64,000 bases of DNA, from positions 1,178,001 to 1,242,000 of the forward strand of contig CP118523.1 in assembly GCA_029227815.1 (NCBI GenBank), read 5' to 3'. This document shows positions 39,449 to 49,128 of the stretch, one piece after another. A model generated the notes under the pieces. It had not been told where the DNA came from. It saw only the letters and a list, made by a program, of their open reading frames with translations, and ran no database searches. Origin of the DNA: Clostridiaceae bacterium M8S5. Lineage in GTDB: Bacteria > Bacillota > Clostridia > Tissierellales > MCWD3. The position numbers and the translations under genes were made by a program. The first letter of the stretch is position 1; each line of letters begins with the position of its first letter.

Positions 39449-40642
39449 ATGGATATAAATGAAGCTAAAAATCTAGTTATTAAAGCGGGTATTAAGCTTG
39501 TAGATACAGGCTTGATAGCCCGTACTTGGGGTAATGTCAGCTGTAGAGTAGATAATAACAGTTTTGTTATAACACCAAGTGGTATGAATTATAACTCGCT
39601 AAAACCAGAAGATATTGTTCATGTCAACATAGATGATTTAAGTTACAGTGGAGATATAAAACCATCGTCAGAAAAGGGGATACATGCAGGAGTATACAAA
39701 CAAAGACCCTCAGCAAATTTTGTAATACATACACATCAAACCTATGCATCAGTTATAAGTGCAACACATCTAGAGTCTATGAAAATCAATGGAAATTACA
39801 AAAACTTAAAAAATAAAATACTATGCGCAAAGTATGCATTGCCTGGGACTAAATCATTATGCAAAAATGTATTAGAGGCACTAAAAAATACTAAAGAAAA
39901 TGCTATAATAATGAAATATCATGGAGCATTATGCTTTGCTGAAGATTACGAAAAAACATTTGAGACTATATTAGAACTTGAAAAAGCATGTGAAGAATAT
40001 ATAATAAATCATTATCTTAACCTTAGTCATAGTAGCAAATATAATCCTGCCCAAATGGCAAGCTATGTTTTATTGAATAAAATTGGAAATAAGCCTTTTG
40101 ATGAAAATGGGAAAAAATACTATAATAGTAATAGGACGAACCAAGGTTTTGAATTATACAGAGATGATGAAAATGATGTCATACCAAATAATGCTTTGAA
40201 TCTTTCAACTCATACAAAAGAAAAGATAAAAAAGCATAAGATTATCTATGAAACCAATAAGCATATAAATCATATTTTGTTTGACGACTCACCAGAAGTT
40301 AAAGTATTGGCACAATCAGGATTTTCACTTAAACCATTGCTAGATGATTTTGCACAAATAGCAGGTGTACATGTTAAAAATACTGAGGATGATGCATATA
40401 AAATAGCTAAGTGTTTAAAAAAATCACCAGTAGTATTTATAAAAAATGTAGGGGCAATATATACAGGAAGTAGTTTCGATGAGGCGGATGCAGTAAGATT
40501 GGTTACTAAAAAAGCTATTAAAACACTAGTAGGTGCAAAGTTACTTGGGGAGGTTAAATATATAAACAAATTTGAAAGTATGTTGATGAGATTTGTTTAT
40601 AAGAAAAAGTACTCAAAAAAAATAAAAAGGGGGAAAAAATGA
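39449..40642 (+). CDS. Class II aldolase/adducin protein with a second degenerate aldolase-like half
   Basis: A 397-residue protein. Residues 1-210 are a class II aldolase (GLIARTWGNVSCR, ITPSGMNY, VIHTHQTYASV with metal His, MKYHGALCF), as in L-fuculose-phosphate aldolase. Residues 250-380 look like a second, weaker copy (FAQIAGVHV, VVFIKNVGAIYTG, DEADAVRLVTKKA) that lacks the HxH metal pair. A single-domain enzyme would be about 215 residues. It probably splits a kinase-produced sugar phosphate. ATG follows TAGGAGG 9 bp after the aminotransferase stop; its end overlaps the MFS gene by 4 bp. Confidence 0.87.
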   Translation: MDINEAKNLVIKAGIKLVDTGLIARTWGNVSCRVDNNSFVITPSGMNYNSLKPEDIVHVNIDDLSYSGDIKPSSEKGIHAGVYKQRPSANFVIHTHQTYASVISATHLESMKINGNYKNLKNKILCAKYALPGTKSLCKNVLEALKNTKENAIIMKYHGALCFAEDYEKTFETILELEKACEEYIINHYLNLSHSSKYNPAQMASYVLLNKIGNKPFDENGKKYYNSNRTNQGFELYRDDENDVIPNNALNLSTHTKEKIKKHKIIYETNKHINHILFDDSPEVKVLAQSGFSLKPLLDDFAQIAGVHVKNTEDDAYKIAKCLKKSPVVFIKNVGAIYTGSSFDEADAVRLVTKKAIKTLVGAKLLGEVKYINKFESMLMRFVYKKKYSKKIKRGKK

Positions 40643-41862
40643 AAGAAGACCGAAACATAAAAGTTTGTAGACCATCATACAGATGGGTTAATTTGCTTAT
40701 GATAGTACCTATAATCATTGCTACAGAAACAATATGGTTAACACTCGCACCTATTTCAAGCTTAGCTAAGAACTTTTACGGTGTTACAGATTTGTCTATA
40801 TCACTTTTTGCGATGAGTTATATGATAATGTATATACTGTTTTGCATACCCGCGTCTTGGGTAGTAGATAAATTTGGTTACAGATATTCTCTAATAATTG
40901 GAGGGAGTATAACAGCTATATTTTCTCTTACAAGGGCAGTATTTGCAGATAACTTTATGATAGCAATAATATCACAGTTCCTAATAGCAATAGGGCAACC
41001 ATTTATAATAAATATATCTACAAAAGTGTCATCAAATTGGTTTCCTATAGATGAGAGGGCTACTGCAACAGGAATATTAACTATGGCGCAATATCTAGGA
41101 TTTGTAGTACCGATGATTATATCACCAATTGTAGCTGAAAACTATGGAGTCCCAAGAGTATTTATGATAACAGCGATTATTTCAATAATATCAGCAATTA
41201 TATCCGTTATATTTACTAAAGAAAGACCAGAAATTATCATGGATCAAGATACTCAAAAAGATGATATAAGTATAAAAGCTTTAAAAAAGCTGTTTGTTAA
41301 TAAATCATACTTATTAGTACTTTTTATATGCTTTATATCAATGGGAGTATTTAATACATTATTGACACTTATAGAAAAAATATTAGTTCCAAGGGGGATC
41401 ACATCCATACAGGCAGGGGTAGTTGGAGCAGTATTTATAGTATCAGGGATAGTAGGAGCTGTAATATTGCCTATAATATCAGATAAATCAGGGCTAAGAG
41501 TAAAAATATTAGTGATAGTTATATCAGCATTAGTGCCACTTTATTTAGGACTAACATATGTGAGTAGTTTTATATTTATATGTGTAATAGCATCGGTAGC
41601 TGGTTTTGCAATAATGGGAGCAGCACCGATATTGTTCCAGTATGGTAGTGAAGTCGCATACCCAATAAGAGAAGGAACATCACTCGGATTGATACTATTG
41701 ATGGGCCAAATATCAGGAGTGTTATTTGTTTACTTATTCGAGTTACTATCCACAAGTAAATCAGTAACATTTCCAATGATATTAATAGTTATAATAACTG
41801 CAATAGAGATTCCATTTGCTAGAGGTATGAAAGAATCACAGCTTATTGATAAAGGTCATTAG
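40639..41862 (+). CDS. MFS transporter
   Basis: A 407-residue membrane protein with about 12 hydrophobic segments and an MFS loop motif (SWVVDKFGYRYSLIIGG). It overlaps the aldolase gene by ATGA, so it belongs to the TetR-controlled operon and most likely imports that pathway's substrate. The family includes haem, organic-anion and polyol carriers; the substrate is unknown. Confidence 0.9.
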   Translation: MKEDRNIKVCRPSYRWVNLLMIVPIIIATETIWLTLAPISSLAKNFYGVTDLSISLFAMSYMIMYILFCIPASWVVDKFGYRYSLIIGGSITAIFSLTRAVFADNFMIAIISQFLIAIGQPFIINISTKVSSNWFPIDERATATGILTMAQYLGFVVPMIISPIVAENYGVPRVFMITAIISIISAIISVIFTKERPEIIMDQDTQKDDISIKALKKLFVNKSYLLVLFICFISMGVFNTLLTLIEKILVPRGITSIQAGVVGAVFIVSGIVGAVILPIISDKSGLRVKILVIVISALVPLYLGLTYVSSFIFICVIASVAGFAIMGAAPILFQYGSEVAYPIREGTSLGLILLMGQISGVLFVYLFELLSTSKSVTFPMILIVIITAIEIPFARGMKESQLIDKGH

Positions 41863-41873
41863 GGGGAATGTAG

Positions 41874-43469
41874 GTGGAGAACTATGTTATAGCTTATGAT
41901 GTTGGAACAACTGGCATAAAGACATGTGTATTTAGAATAAGTGAAGAAATAAACCTAGTAGCAAGTGCTTTATGTGGATATAACTTACACGTAATCGAAA
42001 ACGGAGGCGTAGAGCAAGATCCAGATGATTGGTGGAGAGCTATGTGTAAGACAACAAGAGAAGTGATAGAAAAGATAAAGATATCACCAGAGAAAATAAA
42101 GGGCTTATCATTTTCAGCACAGATGCAAGGTCTAGTGTTAGTAAATGAAAAAGGCAATCCAGTAAGAAAAGCAATGAGTTACATGGATAATAGAGCTTTG
42201 AAGGAGCTAGATGATGGACTGAGACAAGGCGTAAAAATATCAGGGATGAATGCATACAAGCTTTTAAACTCAATAAAAATCAGTGGTGCAGTAGCAGCTA
42301 GTGTAAAAGACCCAGTATGGAAATATAAATGGGTAGAGTCAAATGAACCTTTAGTATTTAGTGAAGTTTATAAATGGCTTGATGTTAAAGAGTACCTTAT
42401 CTTAAAGTGCACAGGCGAATTTGTAATGACAGAGGATAGTGCATTTGCTACAATGTTGTTTGATACTAGAAAAGGAAAGAAATGCTTTAGCAAAAAGATA
42501 TGTGATATGCTAGGGGTTGATATAACACACTTGCCAAGAATTATTAAGAGTACCGAAATTGCAGGAAAACTTTCTAAGAAAGCTGCATCAGAGCTGAGCC
42601 TTTCAGAAGGTATATTAGTATTTGGAGGAGGAGGCGATGCGTCATTAATAGGACTAGGGGCAGGGGTTGTAGAAGAGGGAGGAACACATATATACCTTGG
42701 TACTTCAGGCTGGGTATCAACGGTAGTAAATAAGAGAGTACTAGACATAAACCACATGATAGCTTCAATAGTTGGAGCTAGTGATATAAACTTTAATTAT
42801 TTTGCAGAGTTAGAGACGGCAGGTAAATGCTTAGAGTGGGTAAAAGATCATTTGGCACTAGACGAAATAAATGTTTACCTAGATAAAAAGATGGCTTTCA
42901 AGTCAAAAGAAGACAAGTATAAGAGTTTATATGATTACATGATGGAAGTAATAAAGGATGTGCCTGCTGGTAGTAATGGGGTAATATTCACACCGTGGCT
43001 TCATGGTAATAGGTGTCCATTTGAAGACCCAAACGCAAGAGGTATGTTTTTCAATATAAGTTTAGATACAGGTAAAACAGAACTTATCCATGCAGTACTA
43101 GAAGGAGTATGCTATCATCTAAGATGGCAATTAGAAGCGTCAGAAAAAAAAGTCAAAACATCCAAAGTAATAAGGTTAGTAGGAGGAGGAGCATTAGCAC
43201 CACTTACATGCCAAATATTAGCAGATGTACTGGGAAGAGAAATAGAAACTGTAGATAGTCCACAAAATGCAGGTGCAGTTGGAGCAGCTGTAGTAATGGC
43301 TGTAGGGTTAAATATAATTCCAAAAATCCAAGATGCCAAGTATCTGATAAAAGTAAAAGATAGATATATACCAGACAAGAATAACACAGAGGTTTATGAT
43401 AAATACTTTAATGTGTTTAAGAGATTGTATAAGAATAACAAGAAGTTGTTTGGTGCTTTGAATAGTTAA
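41874..43469 (+). CDS. FGGY-family carbohydrate kinase (xylulokinase-like)
   Basis: A 531-residue kinase. It opens IAYDVGTTGIKTCVF (phosphate-1 loop), has FSAQMQGLVLVN, LGTSGWVSTV (phosphate-2 loop) and GGGALAPLTCQILADVLGR near the C terminus. It would phosphorylate a ketose or polyol, giving the aldolase its substrate. GTG start behind AGGGGGA, 11 bp after the MFS stop. Last gene of the four-gene operon, followed by a terminator. Confidence 0.92.
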   Translation: MENYVIAYDVGTTGIKTCVFRISEEINLVASALCGYNLHVIENGGVEQDPDDWWRAMCKTTREVIEKIKISPEKIKGLSFSAQMQGLVLVNEKGNPVRKAMSYMDNRALKELDDGLRQGVKISGMNAYKLLNSIKISGAVAASVKDPVWKYKWVESNEPLVFSEVYKWLDVKEYLILKCTGEFVMTEDSAFATMLFDTRKGKKCFSKKICDMLGVDITHLPRIIKSTEIAGKLSKKAASELSLSEGILVFGGGGDASLIGLGAGVVEEGGTHIYLGTSGWVSTVVNKRVLDINHMIASIVGASDINFNYFAELETAGKCLEWVKDHLALDEINVYLDKKMAFKSKEDKYKSLYDYMMEVIKDVPAGSNGVIFTPWLHGNRCPFEDPNARGMFFNISLDTGKTELIHAVLEGVCYHLRWQLEASEKKVKTSKVIRLVGGGALAPLTCQILADVLGREIETVDSPQNAGAVGAAVVMAVGLNIIPKIQDAKYLIKVKDRYIPDKNNTEVYDKYFNVFKRLYKNNKKLFGALNS

Positions 43470-43475
43470 GAAATG

Positions 43476-43506
43476 AGAGCTACGCTTTATAAGTGGGGCT
43501 CTTTTT
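43476..43506 (+). terminator. Terminator of the FGGY kinase operon
   Basis: Short stem AGAGCT with GGCTCT (one G-U pair) around a 15-nt loop, followed by TTTTTC. Begins 6 bp after the kinase stop. Confidence 0.65.
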
Positions 43507-43608
43507 CAAATTCAGTAGTTTAAATTTATAATGCTATGCTAATGTACTGAAAATTATAAGCATAGTGTTTTTTAATAGTCCTTAATAGGAACATCCCTGA
43601 TATTTATT

Positions 43609-43637
43609 TTGGAAGAGAATTTGTAATATGATATAAT
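43609..43637 (+). promoter_or_regulatory. Promoter of the small membrane protein gene
   Basis: TTGGAA (43609-43614), 17-bp spacer, TATAAT (43632-43637), 50 bp before the next start codon. Confidence 0.65.
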
Positions 43638-43687
43638 GTTCTTTGCAATGATAGGGACAAAGAATTTTCACCATAGGGGGACTTGTT

Positions 43688-44224
43688 ATGATTATAAATA
43701 TAATACTAATAACTTGCATTATAGTGAGTACTATTTCTATCATATATTCAACAGCTTTTTGTAGACAAAAAATAAAAGATATAATGAATACAGATGATGT
43801 ATTATTAGAGATTAAGGGCGAATGGAATGAATCTAATAATAGAAAATATCAGATAGCAATAGTAATATGTTATGTCATTATTTTAATAATCAGTACGCTA
43901 ATAATAGCAGAAATCATTAGAGGAGGGATTGATGAATCTGATGTTCCGAGATTGATATTTCCTTTTATGTTAGCACATTTGATATTGATTCAATCTTATA
44001 ATAATACAAATATTTACTTATTAAAAGAAGGAATAATATGTGGTAAATTATCTTATATGAAGTGGAGTAATATAAAGAGTTATGAGATAAAAAAAGACGT
44101 ATTAGGAAGGCGACATCTTTGTTTAAAAACAAGATTTATAGGTCGTAGAATTAAATTAAATAATAATAAAACAGAACAGTTAGAAAAAATATTAAAGGAT
44201 TATTTAACAAGAGCGAAAAGCTAA
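43688..44224 (+). CDS. Small membrane protein with DUF5673-like C-terminal domain
   Basis: A 178-residue protein with three hydrophobic helices (about residues 2-22, 53-75 and 88-105) and a C-terminal soluble domain of about 70 residues (LLKEGIICGKLSYMKWSNIKSYEI) that resembles the DUF5673/YcxB-like domains found in many small Bacillota membrane proteins. Function unknown. Starts at ATG behind TAGGGGGAC; single gene with its own promoter. Confidence 0.8.
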   Translation: MIINIILITCIIVSTISIIYSTAFCRQKIKDIMNTDDVLLEIKGEWNESNNRKYQIAIVICYVIILIISTLIIAEIIRGGIDESDVPRLIFPFMLAHLILIQSYNNTNIYLLKEGIICGKLSYMKWSNIKSYEIKKDVLGRRHLCLKTRFIGRRIKLNNNKTEQLEKILKDYLTRAKS

Positions 44225-44308
44225 ACGCATGTTATTATACATATGAAAAACTATTTTATGTTTTACTTCAACCAGATTTAAAATAAGATAGAAGGCGAGT
44301 GATAAGGT

Positions 44309-45169
44309 ATGAATTTGAAAGTATTTATAATTAATGCATTTGCTAAGACTTCAAAAGGTGGAAATCCAGCAGGCGTTGTACTTAATGCAGATAATCTATC
44401 TGTAAAGGATATGAAAAAAACTGCGAGTATTCTTGGGCTAAGTGAAACTGCTTTTGTTATGAAATCCGATTGTGCTGATTTTAAGGTTAGATTTTTCACA
44501 CCGAATAATGAAGTTGATTTATGTGGACATGCTACAATAGGGACTTTTTCTGTGTTATTAAATGAGGGGTGTATTAGTGTAGGTTGCTATACGCAGGAGA
44601 CAAAAGCAGGGGTTTTAAAAGTAGAAGTTAAAGCAGATGCATCAATCATGATGGAGCAAAATAAACCCAAATTCTATGAGACTGTAGACAAAAAAGAAAT
44701 AGCAAAATCTTTAAATATTAAACACAGTGATATAGTAGAAGATTTACCTATACAAATTGTATCAACAGGACTCAGAGATATAATAATACCTATAAAAAAT
44801 ATAAAAATACTAGATGAAATAAAACCTAGTATTGATCAAGTGGCCGAGATAAGTAGAAAATATGATGTAGGTGGATATCATATATTTACACTTGATTCAT
44901 CACGTAAAGAAGATGCTTACTGTAGAAATTTTGCACCTCTTTATGGAATTAATGAAGAATCAGCAACTGGGACATCAAACGGAGCATTAGCTTGTTATTT
45001 ATATAAACATAAAAAATTTAGAAATAAAGATTTTGTTTTTGAGCAGGGATATGCTATGAATATGCAATCCGAAATTTTAGTTATTTTAAACGTTGTAGGA
45101 GATGAAATCACAGCGGTTAAAGTAGGTGGAAAAGCCTTGAATTTAATATCAAAAGAAATCAATTTATAG
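44309..45169 (+). CDS. PhzF-family isomerase-like protein
   Basis: A 286-residue protein of the PhzF/diaminopimelate-epimerase fold. Motifs: FAKTSKGGNPAGVVL, LGLSETAFV (with the catalytic Glu of the family), RFFTPNNEVDLCGHATIGT and GINEESATGTSNGALACYL. In phenazine producers PhzF isomerizes dihydrohydroxyanthranilate, but most homologues like this one lie outside phenazine clusters and have unknown substrates. Starts at ATG behind AAGGCGAGTG and ends at a strong shared terminator. Confidence 0.92.
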   Translation: MNLKVFIINAFAKTSKGGNPAGVVLNADNLSVKDMKKTASILGLSETAFVMKSDCADFKVRFFTPNNEVDLCGHATIGTFSVLLNEGCISVGCYTQETKAGVLKVEVKADASIMMEQNKPKFYETVDKKEIAKSLNIKHSDIVEDLPIQIVSTGLRDIIIPIKNIKILDEIKPSIDQVAEISRKYDVGGYHIFTLDSSRKEDAYCRNFAPLYGINEESATGTSNGALACYLYKHKKFRNKDFVFEQGYAMNMQSEILVILNVVGDEITAVKVGGKALNLISKEINL

Positions 45170-45200
45170 ATAAAGTAAAATAGTTAAGAGAATAGAACAT

Positions 45201-45238
45201 AAAAATAGGGACTGGATTTGCCAGCAGTCCCTATTTTT
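45201..45238. terminator. Bidirectional terminator
   Basis: Perfect 14-bp stem AAAAATAGGGACTG (45201-45214) with its complement at 45225-45238, 10-nt loop, flanked by A and T runs. It lies between the convergent PhzF and AI-2E family genes. Confidence 0.92.
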
Positions 45239-45248
45239 ATATTACATA

Positions 45249-46382
45249 TTATTTTTTTAACTTATCTACTTCTAGTTTAGCAAGCCCTTTAACCTTTAAT
45301 CTCTTGTCAACTGCTTCTTCAACTAGGTTCTTTATCAGAACTGTAGATGGTACACCTAAAATCATTCCAGAAACTCCAAACAATGAGCCTCCTATTATAA
45401 CAGCTATAACAACCCAAAATGCTCTTAAACCGACTTTTTTACCGATAATTTTAGGTCCTAAGAACAATCCATCAAATTGCTGTAATGCTAAAATTATTAT
45501 ACCTACCCAAATTGTTTTTGGTAAGTCTGTAAACAATGTTATAATTATAGCTGGTATAGCACCAATAAATGGGCCAAAGTATTCTATCATATTAGTAATA
45601 CCTATAATTAAAGCTAGTACCGAACCATAAGGAACGCCCGCTATAGTAAAGAATATCAGAGATAGCAAGCCAATAATTGATGAATCTAATAGCTTTCCTG
45701 TAAAGTAGCTGATAAAAGCATCGTTGCTTTTATTACCTATTTCAAATATATAGTCAGCTGCACTTTTTCTAAAAAAAGCATATATAAGTCTTTTAAGTCT
45801 AGCACATAAATCATCTTTATCAAGTATCATATATATTGCTATAATCAAGCTAATCAATAAGTTAATTATACTAGTAGTAAAATATAGTGTCTTGTTAATA
45901 AATCCTTGTAAGAAATCAGTTAATATTGTTTTTCCTTTTTCAATAGACATAGCTATTATATTATTTGAATTCTTTCTAATCATTTCTGTTATTCTATCAT
46001 CAACATACTTGTCGAAGAAATTATCTATAGAAGAAGTGATGCTATCTATATCAGGAAAATTATTAATTAGTGATATTACATTACTAGCAAGGTTTGGTAT
46101 AACTACGTAGAACATAAAAAATATAAAAGCTAATAGTAATAATATCAATAAAATAATACTTAGATGTTTACTAAGTTTTAGATGCTTTGTAATTAACTTT
46201 ACTAAAGGATTTAATAGATAAGCTATTATAAATGCATGTAATAGAGGTTTAACTATACTGTAAGCCCATTGTATGTACTCTTTATCGCTAACAAACATAT
46301 AAAATAAAACACCAAAAGCAATGAGTAATATAATCTTGAAAAATTTCTTGCGTTCATTTAGTATTTGTTCTTGTTTATCCAT
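45249..46382 (-). CDS. AI-2E family (UPF0118) permease
   Basis: A 377-residue membrane protein with about eight hydrophobic segments and the family's central pattern (YGSVLALIIGITNMIEYFGPFIGAIPA, then GVSGMILGVPSTVLIK). Members include autoinducer-2 exporters and Na+/H+ antiporters, so the substrate is open. I place the start at ATG 46382, 8 nt after GAAAGG; two earlier in-frame ATGs overlap or precede that site. Confidence 0.9.
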   Translation of the reverse strand: MDKQEQILNERKKFFKIILLIAFGVLFYMFVSDKEYIQWAYSIVKPLLHAFIIAYLLNPLVKLITKHLKLSKHLSIILLILLLLAFIFFMFYVVIPNLASNVISLINNFPDIDSITSSIDNFFDKYVDDRITEMIRKNSNNIIAMSIEKGKTILTDFLQGFINKTLYFTTSIINLLISLIIAIYMILDKDDLCARLKRLIYAFFRKSAADYIFEIGNKSNDAFISYFTGKLLDSSIIGLLSLIFFTIAGVPYGSVLALIIGITNMIEYFGPFIGAIPAIIITLFTDLPKTIWVGIIILALQQFDGLFLGPKIIGKKVGLRAFWVVIAVIIGGSLFGVSGMILGVPSTVLIKNLVEEAVDKRLKVKGLAKLEVDKLKK

Positions 46383-46639
46383 TTTTTTCATCCTTTCATA
46401 CATAATTAGCTATATTGTAGGTTTGTAAAATTATGTTGTTACTATATATTATAATACATATATAGTAATACATAAATGGTTTTCTAAAAAAACAGTAAAA
46501 GTAAGGATATTGATAGATAATTTGAGCAATTAGAATTATATAGCAATTATCTTTATATAGACAGAAATATACCTATTTGTTACTATAAAGGTATAGCTTA
46601 CAAATAAAACTATATATATCATGAAGGATGGTGAATACA

Positions 46640-47368
46640 ATGAGTAAACTAAAAGAGGTATTAGGTAAATACGAGTGTAATAAAGTTCTAGATGTGGGTA
46701 CTGGTCGTGGTGAATTTACGCAAATTCTGATTGATTATTTAAAGAGTTATGATGAAATAGTTTGTATTGATTATAGTGATAGAACACAGGCTCTTATAGA
46801 GGAAAAATTCAAGGATAAAAACGTGAAATTTTACAATATGGATTGTGCAAAGCTTGAGTTTAAAGAAGAATTATTTGATGCAGTAAGTATATCTAATGCG
46901 CTTCATGAGCTATCGGATATACAAACTGTGTTAAAGCAAATGAATAGAGTACTAAAAAAAGATGGTATTATGATTTTTAATGAAATGTATTGTGATAATC
47001 AATCTGCCAAGCAGATGTCACATGTTAAGCTTCATCACTTTGTGGCAAAGCTACATAGGCTAAATGGAAGAACTCATAATAGCACATTCAAAAAAGAAGA
47101 AATATTAGATATAATACAAACTCTAGATATGAGAGTATTAGACATATTGGAGCATAGTACACACGAAGATCAGCTAAAAGCTTCATCAGATAATATTACT
47201 GAGGAGCGACTGACTGATATAGATGATAATATTAGTAGATTGACCAATAATTTTAAAGAAACAGAATATTACGATGAATTAGTAAAAGAAAAAGAAAATT
47301 TAATAGAATACATAAAAGATAACGGATTATTTAGTGCTACTGAATTATTAGTAATTGTAAAAAAATAA
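46640..47368 (+). CDS. Class I SAM-dependent methyltransferase
   Basis: A 242-residue Rossmann-fold methyltransferase: motif I VLDVGTGRGEFTQIL (residues 15-29), DYSDRT acidic loop, then AVSISNALHELSDI (motif IV region) and LKKDGIMIFNEMY. The C-terminal 100 residues are helical and specific to this protein. ATG 46640 follows AAGGATGGTG; an ATG 12 nt earlier lies inside that site. It sits 18 bp upstream of an acetyltransferase gene, so they probably form a pair. Substrate unknown. Confidence 0.88.
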   Translation: MSKLKEVLGKYECNKVLDVGTGRGEFTQILIDYLKSYDEIVCIDYSDRTQALIEEKFKDKNVKFYNMDCAKLEFKEELFDAVSISNALHELSDIQTVLKQMNRVLKKDGIMIFNEMYCDNQSAKQMSHVKLHHFVAKLHRLNGRTHNSTFKKEEILDIIQTLDMRVLDILEHSTHEDQLKASSDNITEERLTDIDDNISRLTNNFKETEYYDELVKEKENLIEYIKDNGLFSATELLVIVKK

Positions 47369-47386
47369 TTATGTACGGAGGATACT

Positions 47387-47938
47387 ATGAAACTTTATAA
47401 AAATGAAAATGTTTTAAAAGATGGTCATAAACTTATTGTACGTACTGCAGAAGAAAGTGATTCACAAGCTTTAATTGATTTTCTGAAGATAGTTGATAGT
47501 GAAACAAAATTTTTAGCACGTGAACCTGGTGAATTTAATTTTACGCTAGAACAAGAAAGAGAATTCATTGCGGGTATGATGAAAGATGATAATAGGCAGT
47601 TGTTAATCGGAGAAATAGATGGTATAATCGTAGCTAATTGCTCAGTTGGGATAGTTGTAAATAATAAAAGATATCTTCATAGAGCTAATATGGGTATTTC
47701 TGTCAGAAAGAAGTATTGGAACAAAGGTATTGGTAAAATAATGATGAACGAATGTATTAAATGGTGCAAAGAAAAGGGAATTGAACAACTTGAACTTGAA
47801 GTTGTTACTGAAAATAGTAGGGCTATTTCATTGTATAAAAGATTAGGTTTTCAGGAATTTGGAACTAAGAAAAATGCATTGAAATATAGTGATGGAACGT
47901 ATGCTGACGAATACTATATGATCTTATTTTTAGAGTAG
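47387..47938 (+). CDS. GNAT-family N-acetyltransferase
   Basis: A 183-residue acetyltransferase. The acetyl-CoA binding motif is VRKKYWNKGIGKIMMNECI (residues 102-120), followed by LELEVVTENSRAISLYKRLGF, the usual GNAT ending. It acetylates an amine, possibly on a protein or antibiotic; no substrate can be read. Starts at ATG behind CGGAGGATACT, close to the methyltransferase gene. Confidence 0.9.
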   Translation: MKLYKNENVLKDGHKLIVRTAEESDSQALIDFLKIVDSETKFLAREPGEFNFTLEQEREFIAGMMKDDNRQLLIGEIDGIIVANCSVGIVVNNKRYLHRANMGISVRKKYWNKGIGKIMMNECIKWCKEKGIEQLELEVVTENSRAISLYKRLGFQEFGTKKNALKYSDGTYADEYYMILFLE

Positions 47939-48081
47939 TATTAAACTTGATAAAAGACCTAATTTTTTAAAAATGAAAATACTAGTTTTGTTGTTTGAAT
48001 CTTTACAGGTAAATACAGCAGGATAACAAATTATAACTGTATGGTGTATATATGAGAGTACAAGGAACATAGTCGATTGAG

Positions 48082-48276
48082 AAAGTTGTCGGTTATCTGT
48101 GGTTCATAATTAATGAAAAAGAACATATCTATGTAGCTTTGGGAGATTGCTGAAATGTGATTTATGTCAATACTAAGAAAAACATGGTGGTTTCTATTGT
48201 TTCACTTTTGGTACAATGTGCTAAGGATAGACTAAAACTTGTTAAAGAGCATATTGAACCAATGTTTAAAAGTTAG
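48082..48276 (+). pseudogene. C-terminal remnant of a serine hydrolase gene
   Basis: One frame reads KVVGYLWFIINEKEHIYVALGDC, a TGA stop at 48151-48153, then NVIYVNTKKNMVVSIVSLL continuing to AKDRLKLVKEHIEPMFKS and a stop. Apart from the TGA this reads like the C-terminal end of S12-type serine hydrolases (GY.WW..., Y.ALGD.G..IYV...KNMVVS, AKDRI.FI..YIEPMF). Upstream sequence back to 47939 has no matching N-terminal part. The 359-bp gap between the GNAT and TmrB-like genes therefore holds a decayed gene. Confidence 0.65.
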
Positions 48277-48297
48277 TTATAATATAGGGGGGATAAA

Positions 48298-48846
48298 GTG
48301 ATAATCTGGATTAATGGTGCATTTGGTAGTGGTAAGACAAGCGCAGCTTACGAGTTAAATAGACGAATATCAAAGTCTTATGTTTATGACCCTGAAGAAG
48401 TGGGATTCTTTATAAGGGATAACATACCAAAAGATTTAAGTCTGGATGATTTTCAGCAATTTTCAATGTGGAGAGAATTTAATTATAAAATGCTAAAATA
48501 TATTTATAACAAGTATAGTGGTATAATTATAGTACCTATGACGATTACAGATGAAAATTACTATAATGAAATAATTGAGAAGTTACGAAAGGATAATATA
48601 AATCTTAAACATTTTGTCTTAATGGCTGATAAAGAAACATTGTTGAAAAGGTTAAGAAAACGCGGTGATGGAAAGAACTCATGGCCAGCAAAACAAATTG
48701 ATAGATGCATCAATAATTTGAATAAAAAAATGTTCAAAGAGCATATTTATACAGACGAGATGACAGTAGAACAGGTGATTGAGTATATATCCAAAGCATG
48801 TGAGATAGAATTACTTCAAGATACTCGTACTTGGTTTGGAGTTTAA
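48298..48846 (+). CDS. tmrB: TmrB-like tunicamycin-resistance ATP-binding protein
   Basis: A 182-residue P-loop protein very like Bacillus TmrB: IIWINGAFGSGKTSAAYEL (Walker A, residues 7-14), SYVYDPEEVGF, IIVPMTITDENYYNEII and GKNSWPAKQIDRC all match the pattern of that protein as I know it. TmrB binds tunicamycin at the membrane and lowers sensitivity. It is about 15 residues shorter at the C terminus. GTG start behind a GGGGGGAT site. The 282 bp after it (to 49128) contain no gene I can support. Confidence 0.88.
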   Translation: MIIWINGAFGSGKTSAAYELNRRISKSYVYDPEEVGFFIRDNIPKDLSLDDFQQFSMWREFNYKMLKYIYNKYSGIIIVPMTITDENYYNEIIEKLRKDNINLKHFVLMADKETLLKRLRKRGDGKNSWPAKQIDRCINNLNKKMFKEHIYTDEMTVEQVIEYISKACEIELLQDTRTWFGV

Positions 48847-49128
48847 AAAGATGAGATTATGTTATGGTTGAGACATATAAGAATATTTAATAGTGAAGTA
48901 TCAAATAATTAAGTTACTAAATTAAGAGTACCTTCAGAAATTTATACATTAAAACTGAATAATGGTACATATGAATAAGAAAGTTTAATATTAAACGGTT
49001 TTGTGATATATATTACGAATGTGAAAAAATAATTTTGAAATGAAGAAAATATTGCATCAAAAACATGTTATTTCCAATCAAAATATGATATAATATAACA
49101 AAATACATATTTTAGGAGGATAACTGCA

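Noticed and set aside
44309..45169. Phenazine biosynthesis
   Set aside because: A PhzF-type protein alone is not evidence; no other phz gene is nearby and most PhzF homologues have other, unknown roles.
48847..49128. Possible gene fragment after the TmrB-like gene
   Set aside because: Short frames such as one reading PSEIYTLKLNNGTYE have no ribosome binding site and no recognisable family, so I do not annotate them.
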